Origin: Zerene cesonia
Lineage: Eukaryota > Arthropoda > Insecta > Lepidoptera > Pieridae
Reading direction: 5' to 3'
DNA: 64,000 nt
Assembly (NCBI RefSeq): GCF_012273895.1
Contig: NC_052112.1
Coordinates: 5,022,001 to 5,086,000 of the forward strand
A program made the position numbers and the translations under genes. The notes under the pieces are model-generated. The model was given only the letters and a program-made list of their open reading frames with translations, had not been told where the DNA came from and did no database searches. This document shows positions 26,001-34,360 of the stretch, one piece after another. Each line of letters opens with the position of its first letter. Position 1 is the first letter of the stretch.

Positions 26001-26962
26001 GTCACACATAAATTTAACAGACGGTAAAATTAAAATAATATACATGGCAGCCATATAAATTGAATGACGATTATTTATTTGCGCAAATAATTCTCTTGCG
26101 TTGTAGGATATTATTGGGTTGACGCTCGTGGCGGAGGTGCACGGCCGATCCGCGTCTACTGTAAGGGACACAGCACGTGTCTCTATCCCGATAAGACTGA
26201 TCCATCGGCTATATATGTGGAATCTAATGGACAGAAATTTTCCCATCTTCAAAAGGGATTTAAGGTGGTAACTTAAGTTTAAAATATTAATCAATTACTT
26301 TTCAATATTGTAGTATGCTTTTCATGATTTATCGTAAAATTTTAGATATCATATGATGCTGATGGACCGACAATGGTACAGCTGCGATTTTTAAGACTGC
26401 TGTCTAATGGAGCAAGGCAGAATTTTACTTACCTTTGTATTAACGCAAAGGCCCCACAAAGGTATATTTATTGTTAAAACTTGGGTAACATAGAAATAAA
26501 TATATATTAATACTTAAATACGAGTATATACACATTTTAACAATAAATCAGAACAAGACCAATTTTAAATGAGATCACACAGGAAATATCAGCTTTTTGA
26601 AGTCGATAGAATATAAAGCAGTAACCCAAATATTTATGATTTCAGATCGGACATTCCTGCTGAATTAATACGCTCAAGTAAAATTAAACTATTTGGACAA
26701 AACTCATACGAATTTCGGGAACCCCAAATAATTAAGGACACTTGTGAAGTATGCATTTCACTACAAGTTTTTCTGTCCCGTTCCTGATATTTTTTGTGGT
26801 ATTAATGAACTATTTTTTTTACAGGAAGGATCTGGAGAAATCGTTTTAGAAATAAAAACATCGCGTAGTGATCGATTACCAATATCTGACTTCCAGCCAT
26901 TATCTTACATCGACACTGAACACGAGTTTTCCTTTATTCCTGGACCAGTATGCTTCACGTAA
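11009..26962 (+). CDS. Fibrillar procollagen alpha chain, type V/XI-like
   Basis: Thirty-two exons, 5283 nt, 1760 residues. Exons: 11009-11078, 11316-11537, 11687-11846, 12120-12282, 12415-12766, 13205-13314, 14244-14366, 14723-14920, 15282-15350, 15428-15538, 15844-16104, 16676-16873, 16965-17081, 18383-18473, 18582-18679, 18779-18940, 19869-19913, 19994-20200, 20602-20853, 21338-21518, 21981-22123, 22468-22684, 22770-22930, 23132-23401, 24140-24301, 25249-25464, 25539-25797, 25874-26023, 26107-26264, 26346-26461, 26646-26748, 26825-26962. Order: signal peptide, TSPN/laminin-G domain, acidic variable region, minor helix, hinge, 337-triplet helix, poly-Arg cleavage site, COLFI C-propeptide. 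This is the clade B (alpha1(V)/alpha1(XI)) plan: secreted chains trimerise in the ER from the C-propeptide and build extracellular fibrils. All exon phases match. Drosophila is known to lack fibrillar collagens, while several other insects keep them. The family call is near certain; the exact vertebrate counterpart is not. Confidence 0.96.
11316..12480 (+). other. Collagen TSPN / laminin-G-like N-terminal domain (exons 2-5)
   Basis: Residues ~24-235. Landmarks: FPEDFSILAVVRLK, NPLFVLYSDAG, WHRIGLSIKGDSVTLLVDC, FNLAGVLVVGTQ, and a C-terminal Cys pair (DMCLNLATDC, near 12468-12495). These match the thrombospondin N-terminal-like module found in clade B and C fibrillar collagens, which stays on the fibril surface or regulates its diameter. 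Confidence 0.88.
11884..12044 (-). repeat. tRNA-headed SINE family S1, decayed copy
   Basis: In collagen intron 3. Shares TTGGCAGATGTCACATG, GTGATGTTATCCACATGCGC and TTATTTCCTGCACGCTCG with the fuller copy at 53252-53563; the tRNA-like end is degraded. Confidence 0.7.
12490..14366 (+). other. Collagen variable region (rest of exon 5, exons 6-7) with introns
   Basis: Residues ~231-400, low-complexity and rich in Asn, Ser, Thr, Glu and Asp, with no Gly-X-Y. This corresponds to the fast-evolving variable region of type V/XI chains. Exon 7 (14244-14366) is supported by an ACTGTTTTAG acceptor and a GTATTA donor, both keeping phase 0. The introns 12767-13204 and 13315-14243 are AT-rich with only decayed repeats; the stretch 12880-13060 resembles an old Helitron/LINE fragment. 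Confidence 0.7.
14723..14920 (+). other. Collagen exon 8: tyrosine cluster, minor triple helix, GHVFVVP
   Basis: Begins with an acidic tyrosine cluster (YDTSDTYYDYGG), a sulfation-like context as in type V/XI chains, followed by 12 Gly-X-Y triplets (GPRGYPGPPGPQ onward) and then GHVFVVP, the start of the hinge. Confidence 0.85.
15282..15439 (+). other. Collagen hinge / N-telopeptide (exon 9 and first codons of exon 10)
   Basis: Encodes QSGNEKGPDAQSEALRQILT and QHMAAMR before the major helix. This non-collagenous hinge closely resembles that of vertebrate type V/XI chains and is one of the strongest signs of orthology to clade B. Confidence 0.85.
16452..16605. repeat. Dispersed repeat with (TCAAAC)n start, in collagen intron 11
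   Basis: Starts with three TCAAAC-like units (16454-16470), then ATTTATTCATTCAACTAGAC, CACTTTTGAATCGCCATATT, ACCACCGGTTCGAAAGGCAG and GAGTCGGCAAGAAATTCTG. From memory this string is common across Lepidoptera; I cannot assign it to a class from one copy. Confidence 0.5.
17082..18382 (+). other. Collagen intron 13
   Basis: 1.3 kb, AT-rich, no gene. The stretch 17140-17270 (GTGACGTTAGTCTGTGTCTG onward) looks like a decayed transposon tail. Nothing else seen. Confidence 0.5.
18941..19868 (+). other. Collagen intron 16
   Basis: 0.93 kb, AT-rich. A short piece near 19030-19060 (GCCCCGGTTTCTCCTGGGTAG) resembles a Helitron-like 3' end in reverse. Otherwise nothing seen. Confidence 0.4.
20223..20306 (-). 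repeat. tRNA-headed SINE family S1, 5' fragment
   Basis: In collagen intron 18. On the minus strand it reads the tRNA-like head with a B-box-like CGGGGTTCGAGACCGGG and ends GCGTGCAGGAAATAAAAG; it matches the head end of 53252-53563. Confidence 0.7.
21711..21786 (+). repeat. Dispersed ~300-bp repeat family, 3' fragment
   Basis: In collagen intron 20. CGCCGGTCTTCTATCGGTGT and GGTACTTCCCCAGGGCGAGC match the 3' block of the copies at 6074 and 42700. The 5' part is missing. Confidence 0.65.
23402..24139 (+). other. Collagen intron 24
   Basis: 0.74 kb, AT-rich, with a CA-rich microsatellite near 23935-23985. No gene or clear transposon. Confidence 0.6.
24439..24645 (+). mobile_element. tRNA-derived SINE (family S2)
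   Basis: Starts with a tRNA-like head: A-box-like TGGTACAGTGG (24449-24459) and an excellent B box GGTTCGATTCC (24492-24502) followed by CGGTGGGGAC. The body CGGTCTGGCAGGACACAGAA and AGTAGGGAACACGGGACTTC continues to about 24645. The pol III promoter and non-tRNA body mark it as a SINE. Confidence 0.8.
24797..24990 (-). mobile_element. Non-autonomous Helitron-like element, intact ends
   Basis: On the minus strand it begins TCCTACTAATATTATAAATG and ends with hairpin CGCGG-GTGAAA-CCGCG, then GGCGCAGCTAG. The flanks are A before TC and T after CTAG, the Helitron target A^T. About 194 bp, no coding capacity. Confidence 0.75.
25692..25797 (+). other. C-telopeptide with four-arginine proprotein convertase site
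   Basis: After the helix, APMPQLPPELFTRNRRRRN leads into an acidic linker ESDSIETTTDDIIDEG. Arg-Arg-Arg-Arg (25734-25745) fits a furin-type site. Vertebrate alpha1(V) is also cut by furin-like enzymes in this region, unlike clade A chains, which rely on BMP1. Confidence 0.7.
25874..26962 (+). other. COLFI fibrillar collagen C-propeptide (exons 28-32)
   Basis: Residues ~1540-1760. Recognisable: SLSCRDLRMSH (first Cys, C1577), GYYWVDARGG, IRVYCKGHSTCLYP, MVQLRFLRLLSNGARQNFTY (with a conserved N-F-T glycosylation sequon), IIKDTCE, EIVLEIKTSRSDRLPISDF and the closing FIPGPVCFT. Six cysteines remain; the two that make interchain bonds in other chains are absent and the Ca-binding loop is altered (see findings). 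This domain drives trimer assembly in the ER and is then removed. Confidence 0.93.
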
Positions 26963-27052
26963 AGTGAAAGAGAAATCGTAACTAGTTAAATAAATATGTA
27001 AATTAGGCTTCATTACATTTATGTACCAAGCTTGGACCTTGTAAATATTGTA

Positions 27053-27058
27053 AATAAA
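27053..27058 (+). terminator. Poly(A) signal of the collagen gene
   Basis: AATAAA about 90 bases after the TAA stop (26960-26962), ten bases before the scaffold gap. Confidence 0.6.
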
Positions 27059-27068
27059 ATGTTGTGAC

Positions 27069-28068
27069 NNNNNNNNNNNNNNNNNNNNNNNNNNNNNNNN
27101 NNNNNNNNNNNNNNNNNNNNNNNNNNNNNNNNNNNNNNNNNNNNNNNNNNNNNNNNNNNNNNNNNNNNNNNNNNNNNNNNNNNNNNNNNNNNNNNNNNNN
27201 NNNNNNNNNNNNNNNNNNNNNNNNNNNNNNNNNNNNNNNNNNNNNNNNNNNNNNNNNNNNNNNNNNNNNNNNNNNNNNNNNNNNNNNNNNNNNNNNNNNN
27301 NNNNNNNNNNNNNNNNNNNNNNNNNNNNNNNNNNNNNNNNNNNNNNNNNNNNNNNNNNNNNNNNNNNNNNNNNNNNNNNNNNNNNNNNNNNNNNNNNNNN
27401 NNNNNNNNNNNNNNNNNNNNNNNNNNNNNNNNNNNNNNNNNNNNNNNNNNNNNNNNNNNNNNNNNNNNNNNNNNNNNNNNNNNNNNNNNNNNNNNNNNNN
27501 NNNNNNNNNNNNNNNNNNNNNNNNNNNNNNNNNNNNNNNNNNNNNNNNNNNNNNNNNNNNNNNNNNNNNNNNNNNNNNNNNNNNNNNNNNNNNNNNNNNN
27601 NNNNNNNNNNNNNNNNNNNNNNNNNNNNNNNNNNNNNNNNNNNNNNNNNNNNNNNNNNNNNNNNNNNNNNNNNNNNNNNNNNNNNNNNNNNNNNNNNNNN
27701 NNNNNNNNNNNNNNNNNNNNNNNNNNNNNNNNNNNNNNNNNNNNNNNNNNNNNNNNNNNNNNNNNNNNNNNNNNNNNNNNNNNNNNNNNNNNNNNNNNNN
27801 NNNNNNNNNNNNNNNNNNNNNNNNNNNNNNNNNNNNNNNNNNNNNNNNNNNNNNNNNNNNNNNNNNNNNNNNNNNNNNNNNNNNNNNNNNNNNNNNNNNN
27901 NNNNNNNNNNNNNNNNNNNNNNNNNNNNNNNNNNNNNNNNNNNNNNNNNNNNNNNNNNNNNNNNNNNNNNNNNNNNNNNNNNNNNNNNNNNNNNNNNNNN
28001 NNNNNNNNNNNNNNNNNNNNNNNNNNNNNNNNNNNNNNNNNNNNNNNNNNNNNNNNNNNNNNNNNNNN
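27069..28068. other. Scaffold gap of 1000 N
   Basis: Exactly 1000 N, the fixed size used for gaps of unknown length, so the real distance between the collagen and DAXX 3' ends is unknown. Any open frame called across it is meaningless. Confidence 0.98.
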
Positions 28069-28756
28069 TGTTTCAATTGATTTTCATACGTCGGCAACAA
28101 TTTTACTTTATTGCATTGAAACGTTAGGTGCCACAGGAAACGTTTTGAATTTGGATAAAATGGACTTTAATTTGTCTTGAATGTTATAATTTTGTTTCTT
28201 CTATTCACAACACAGATATATTATAATTGTACTTTTCAACTGCGTTATTGTAAATTTTAGCCAACTAAACCGGCTTTTCTTTATTTTTATGGAAATCTAC
28301 CAAGGATAATGAAACAAAATTAAAGAATTTTATCAAACACTGCCCGTTCGATAAATTTATATTTGCAACAAAAACAAATCAAAGAAACTAATCGCTATTA
28401 CAATTTTAATGAATACAAAAGAATAATAATAAAATAAAATATACATTTTTACTTATAACTTGAAACACTGAACTTGGCAAATATCGAAGCTAGATATCAT
28501 ATCAGAAATAATGATATTTCTAAATCCTAAATTATATTTAATGAAAGCATAAGGTAATATTACATACTATATGTACAAAATTTACCACACACCTGTGATG
28601 CCAAAGTATTTAATTTTATGCAGCATTTAAATATTTCAAAATTCGCCAATTATTAATTTGAACCTGAATATTGGTCAGTCTTTAATAGTTACTTTCTTAG
28701 ATGTATTTAAGAAAATGATGAAATATTTGCCTCAATTAAGTATACTATATACATTA
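28069..28756. other. DAXX 3' flank / probable 3' UTR
   Basis: AT-rich, no gene. The DAXX 3' UTR should start here and run leftward; several TTTATT strings (for example near 28285) could be minus-strand poly(A) signals, but none stands out. Confidence 0.4.
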
Positions 28757-31700
28757 TTATAATTTGTCTGTGTTTGTCATAATCAAATCTTTTTTAATTA
28801 TTACATCTTTTTCAGGGTCCGTATTGTCAATAGTTTTTGAATCGCTTTTTGCTGTTTCGTTTATACATGGTAAAGATGTGAAATTTTCATTTTTATCGTT
28901 TTCTGTAGAAGCCGTCTCTTTACCTTCTAAATTATTTTCATCTGATGTTATACCGACACATGTTTCTGATATTGATATATTATCATCTCCTAAATTAACA
29001 CAAGAATCACTTTGTTTTTCATTATCATTAACTATATGATTATCACCATCATCATCCGATGAACAAAGCAAAATATTCTCGTTTGCTTCTTCTGCCTCAG
29101 GTGACAGAAGAAGCTGCTCAGGTTGGGTTATCGAAATTTTATCTTTTTGAGTATCATCTTTGGTCTCTGTCGTAGTTTTGTTATGATCAGCATTACTTAC
29201 ATCAGTAATCGACTGTTCCTGGTTCTTATTAGAATCATCCATTAAGATTTCAACTTCCATATTAGATAATTCTTCTACATTTTTTTCAATATTACCATCA
29301 ACGTATTTATTGTTTCTTTCATCAAGGGTATTTTCTGATTCAGAGTAACTTGAATTTTCAATACTTATTACGTCCATAGTGTTCAAAGTAGATGTCTCAG
29401 CATTATCTATTGAGTTTTCATTATCAGATTCAGGCAGACTAATTGGTGATTCTGATCCTGAATCTAATGTTGAGGAATTTGCTTCATCTTCTGAATATAA
29501 TTTTTGCAAAAGGTGCAATTCATCAACGTCAGATTCAATAGCATCGTTATCACAAATCGTCTGTAATTCATTTTCGTCATCATCTTTGGCTTCAGTATCA
29601 CTATTGACAGCTTTGTTATCTTTCTCTTTCTGATTATTAATAGAACTTTCACCGTGGCTAATCTGCTCTAATTTTTCTTTTTCACAGTCATCATACCCTT
29701 CCACATTGTTAGGTACTTCTTCTTGTGTCTTTTCAACAGTTAATTTAGATTTTTCTTGAATAAGCCTTTTTAATCGACTTTTTCTCTTTTGTTTATCTTT
29801 TAACAAGGTGCTGTCTGCATCATCATCTTCCTCACTCTCTACCGGAGATTCGTCAGCTTCTTTATCGCCTATTTCTACCGCTTCTAATTTTAATTGAATC
29901 TGCCTATCAGCAAACCTAAAACATTTTAGATCAACCAATGAAAAACAATTCTGTATAAAGATAATATAGTCACTTTATATAAATGCAAATGAAGGATATC
30001 TGAGCATATAATTTTGTATGTTATTTCACAATGAGCTTTTTTATAATAAAAAATTACGTTAGATATATTAATAATAGTGCTAACTTGTTAAAAACTTCTG
30101 ATTCCTTTTTCGCAGCTACTTCTTTGTTTTTCTCTAGAATGTTTTTCAAACTTTCATTATTTTCAGCGGGGTCCTCATTTGTTGGTAGTCGAGATGCTGC
30201 TATTCTCCATTCATTCTCCTGTCTACGTCTTTGCAATTTTTTACCACAATTTGTAAATATAGCCCGAGCTGGAATAAAAAATGTACATATTAAGTCACAA
30301 ATTTAGACTGATTAATTAGCAGAGAATACTGTTTATTTCTTTTTCCTTTTGTCTTTCTAAATTAAAGTATGTAGACAACAATCCATAATAAATTAGCTAT
30401 AAGGTTTCCACAATATAATAATTTTATAAATATATGCAATAATGTAATATTCTTATTACTTGTATACACTTTAGAATTCTCTAAAGAAATAAAATTTCAA
30501 AGGATAAAATAGGAGAAAAAAAGATTTATTATATTTCAATACATCTACAACAACATATATTTTTTAATAATTTAAGTAGATTCACCTTCTTCTATAACTT
30601 CCATTTCGCTCCACCCAAGTTTATCTTCCTCATTGGCCTCCCTTACGCAACGCAGCACATCATGAAAATCAGGAAACGGTAGCGGCGCCCCAATTGGTAC
30701 TTTAACATTGATAAGCTTTTCAACTTTTCGAACAGGTCCAAGAGGTCGGCCAGGTCGAGGCTCAAGCTTAATACTGGGCTCAGATGGCATTTTAGTGTTA
30801 GTTAACTGACAAAACTTTGCATGTACTTTGACTAATCTTTCCTTGTACCTAAAAATGTGACACATTTAAAAATTAGTATTAAAAATCCCATTCTATAATT
30901 ATCATCCTGATATCCCAAGTATATAATAATTTATAAAATACACAGCTGAGCAGTTTCTACTGGAAATCAAAAATAAATAACATCTGTCTTCTTTATGATA
31001 TGCAACATATCTATATTTACATACATGTATAAACAATTTCAATAATAATCGACAGAAGCAACACAACTTCCATCTGTTTGTTTCCTACAATGATATAGCT
31101 CAAAGTAATGCCAATAGGATCTGCTTACAAAGCGCGGCATCAATGAAACACTGATATAAATTATGCATAATATTCAAATATATTTATTTAAACAGCAAAA
31201 CCCAGAAATCTAAAAAGAACCACAAGAAAAGCACCAACTTTTAAATATAAAAGAATCATTTAAATCGGTTCGCCCAGTTGAAGTTTCTGAGATAAGAAAT
31301 AAAAAAAATACAATTTAATTGTGTACCTCCTCATTTTCTAAGGTTTGTTAAACAAAACAAATAAATTATAAGATATATATAAACTTCTTTGTTAAACTAC
31401 AATTATTTACCTCTCAGTTAATAAGTAAACTGAATCATCTTCATCATCAAAGTCAACTTCCTGTTCTTCTAGCTTTTGAATAGCTCTATGTAATTTCTTG
31501 AGTGTTTTTTCCAACTTTCGAATGTGTCTCTGACGTTTGGTGTCATATTCACTTCTATCAATTGTATCTTCCCTGTGGTCTGTAAAATTGTAAAATAATT
31601 TAATACTACTTACTTTTACTACAAATTTGCATATACAACACGATAAACACAAGTTCTATGGAATATGCACCCTTAAATGCCCAATCATGATCTTTTTCAG

Positions 31701-33407
31701 TTAATCCATAAAACAGATAATACAATTAATGTTATTGCAATTTGCTTTTTTTGCAATTGGTGATAGAATAGAGCTATTATGTTCATGCGTTGAAACAAAA
31801 TATTGGCAGATGACAATGAATTAATGGATTTAAAAATTTATTTTAAAATGATTATTAAGTTGGGACACATGCTAATGCATTCCAACAATGGAACTATTGA
31901 TATTCATAAACAATCATAGTGAAGAAGCTTCAAACCTGCACAATCATCTTCATTCTTTAAATTGGCTTTTGTCAACTTTCGCAGCATATTTAACTCATCA
32001 ACAACATCTTTAATATATAGATACATTTTGTCTGGCGATGCTTCTATAGCAAGAATCTTTCCAGACACTAAGTCTGTGAATTCCTCTGAATCAACAAACT
32101 CTTTAGAACATTGTCTATAATATGCTTTGATTTTCTTCTCAACTATCTTCTTCATATCATCAGAGTTTTCAATACGAAAACATGTATCGATAAACTTTTG
32201 ATAAGTAGCATTGAACTCTTCACAAGAATCATCAGTTTTGCTTGTTATACTATCATTACCTTTGTCATTCAGGTTATTCGGTTTTGGTTTGTTGGATTCA
32301 TCAGTATGACGATGATGATGATCAGTTTCAATTACATCACATTTTACATTAGTTTGAGGTTCAGGTTTTTCAAAAGGTTGGATTTCTATTTCTACCATTC
32401 CATTGTTTTCTATAGGTATCTCATGTGGATATTCAAGTTTCTTCTTACTATTTTTATCTTGCTGTAAGCTTAATGCTGTTTCCTCTTTCTGTACAGAAGT
32501 TTTTATGGGGCTATCTTCAATAGTGATAGCATTGCAGGCTTCCACAGTATGTTTAAGTTGGGTAGGTTTTATTGGACTATCTTCAATAGTTATTTCAATG
32601 TAATTGCTGGGTTCAGGTTCCTTATTATTTTGTTCTTGTATTGATTCAACTTTTTTTAGACTTGTCTCTGGTTGAGTTAAGCTCCCCCCACAATGTTCCT
32701 CTTCGGGTCTTTTGTACCACTGAGGTAGTGATGTAGATGCTACCGGCACATCTTCATCATCAATTTCAACTGTTTGTATTACTTGAGAAGCTTGTTTAGT
32801 AATTTTTGTTTTCTTATAAGTTTGTTTAGTTAAGTGTGACATGTTTCTAATAGAAGAATCATTTGTTCTTTTAATGGTGATACTTGGAGGCAAATTGTTT
32901 AAAAGCACCCTACCAGGAATTATACCTTTTATTTTTGTTTTATTGGCTATAAAGGCTTTACTGGCAATATTAGTAGTTGCATTGGCAGGCCTTATAGGTT
33001 TACACATTTTTATTGGTATACAGCTGAGACCTTGTTTCTTTTGTATGAGACTTTGCATATTAGGTGATATCTTTGTATTTTCTCTAATACTACAATTTAC
33101 GATCTGTGGCTGTATACCTACTGAATTATTTATTTTAATTTTATTTACATTGGGTTTACAATTTTTCCCCAGCATTTTATGAGCCGGCTTTATAGTTAAA
33201 CCTGGAAGTTTGGCGTACGGATTTGGTATACGTACCATCGCATTGGGTACAGTTTTTTTCTGTGAATACAAGTAGATAGTGTTAATTTAAATGAAACGTT
33301 CAAAACATATGTATGTTGAATATATTAGTTATACCATATACCTTTTTTGGTGCAGGTTCCTTCTCTTCATCAGAAGACCCCAATTCAATAACATCTTCGG
33401 TAGACAT
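28757..33407 (-). CDS. DAXX: DAXX-like histone H3.3 chaperone
   Basis: Six exons on the minus strand: 33407-33342, 33259-31936, 31579-31411, 30848-30586, 30268-30085 and 29915-28757; 3165 nt, 1054 residues. DAXX binds H3.3-H4 in the nucleus, loads it with ATRX at heterochromatin, and is tied to SUMO and PML. The N-terminus MSTEDVIELGSSDEEKE has a SUMO-interaction motif (VIEL plus acidic/Ser). A long low-complexity region follows, with ITIEDSPIK twice. The DAXX helical bundle spans ~371-463 (FNATYQKFIDTCFRIENSDD to ANLKNEDDCA). The histone-binding helical domain spans ~464-668 (RQRHIRKLEKTLKKLHRAIQ; ERLVKVHAKFCQL; FPDFHDVLRCVREANEEDK; RQENEWRIAASRLPTNED). An acidic Ser/Glu/Asp-rich C-terminal exon of 385 codons follows. 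Human DAXX is shorter, mainly because this protein has ~370 residues before the bundle. The donor of exon 5 (AA|GTTAGC) is weak but gives the only in-phase join. Confidence 0.88.
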
Positions 33408-34360
33408 TTTCCTTTTAACTTTGCAAACTAATGTTATATATATGTTATATATTACGTATAAATAATTTTGCATAAGTGCTCATAATATTCAGTGTATTCG
33501 GCTTACTATTAATAAGTTAAAATATTCTATCAACAACAAAAACCGCTTTACAAGAAAAACACTTGCAAGACAGGAAGCTACGGCAAAACTCAAAAGTCAA
33601 CTTTCGTATGTGATGACAATTGACAACATTTTGTCAATTTATGACCACAGGTAACTATAGGTAGTTAGATACTCTGTGGTGCCATTTAATATGCGCCACG
33701 AAGAGCGACATCGCAATGGCGAATATAATATTACGAAGTATGAACTACCCTTAGGATTTTACTACTCTTTATTATGAACATAACCATATTGAAGAAAAAA
33801 TTCTGTACAACACATGAAAAATGTTATCATTATTTGGTGTTAAAAAATAATACTTCTTAAATATTATATATTTACCTATGTGTACAGCTCCTCAAGCAAG
33901 GCAAAATATTTCTAAAAAAACTGTAAAACGTTCCTACACTTGTGGGTTTTGGGTTGTGCGAGTGTACACTTTACACTCGCACAACCGTAATAAACACAAC
34001 TGTAATAAACCGGCATATTATAAATCTCATATCGACAATAGTAATTTTATTATCTATATCACAGATATAAAAAACCGTACTTAACTGTCATTTGGTTTAT
34101 AGATAAAGGAAAATTAGAAGAAAACTATATTTTTTTGTATTTCAAAAGAAATTCCATACAAGTTAAAACACTAGTGCGCTTTCTGTTTCCATTTCTAGTT
34201 TCGAACATTTTACCGTTATTACTGTTATTGGTAAAACAAATAAAGCATCTAAATGTGTCGTTACTTGTAAAGTGTATTGATATTTCATATTTGATTGAAG
34301 CTGTCAAAATATATTGTGTTTTAATCAATTTCATAGAAGTATTTAGATCGAATTAGGACA
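33408..34360. promoter_or_regulatory. Shared spacer of the divergent DAXX / UBE2M gene pair
   Basis: 953 bp between the two start codons, transcribed outward in both directions, so it should hold both promoters and 5' leaders. It contains a perfect 15-bp inverted repeat (33952-33986) and a direct repeat GTAATAAAC just right of it. The open frames 33878-34084 and 34135-34356 look accidental. Confidence 0.6.
33952..33986. repeat. Perfect inverted repeat, 15-bp arms, 5-nt loop
   Basis: GGTTGTGCGAGTGTA, then CACTT, then its exact reverse complement TACACTCGCACAACC. It stands alone in AT-rich sequence inside the divergent promoter region. Confidence 0.9.

Noticed and set aside
25830..26294. 154-codon minus-strand frame opposite the COLFI exons
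   Set aside because: Shadow of collagen exons 28-29, which are in phase and have family motifs.
27003..28100. Long open frames on both strands across the gap
   Set aside because: They are made almost wholly of N.
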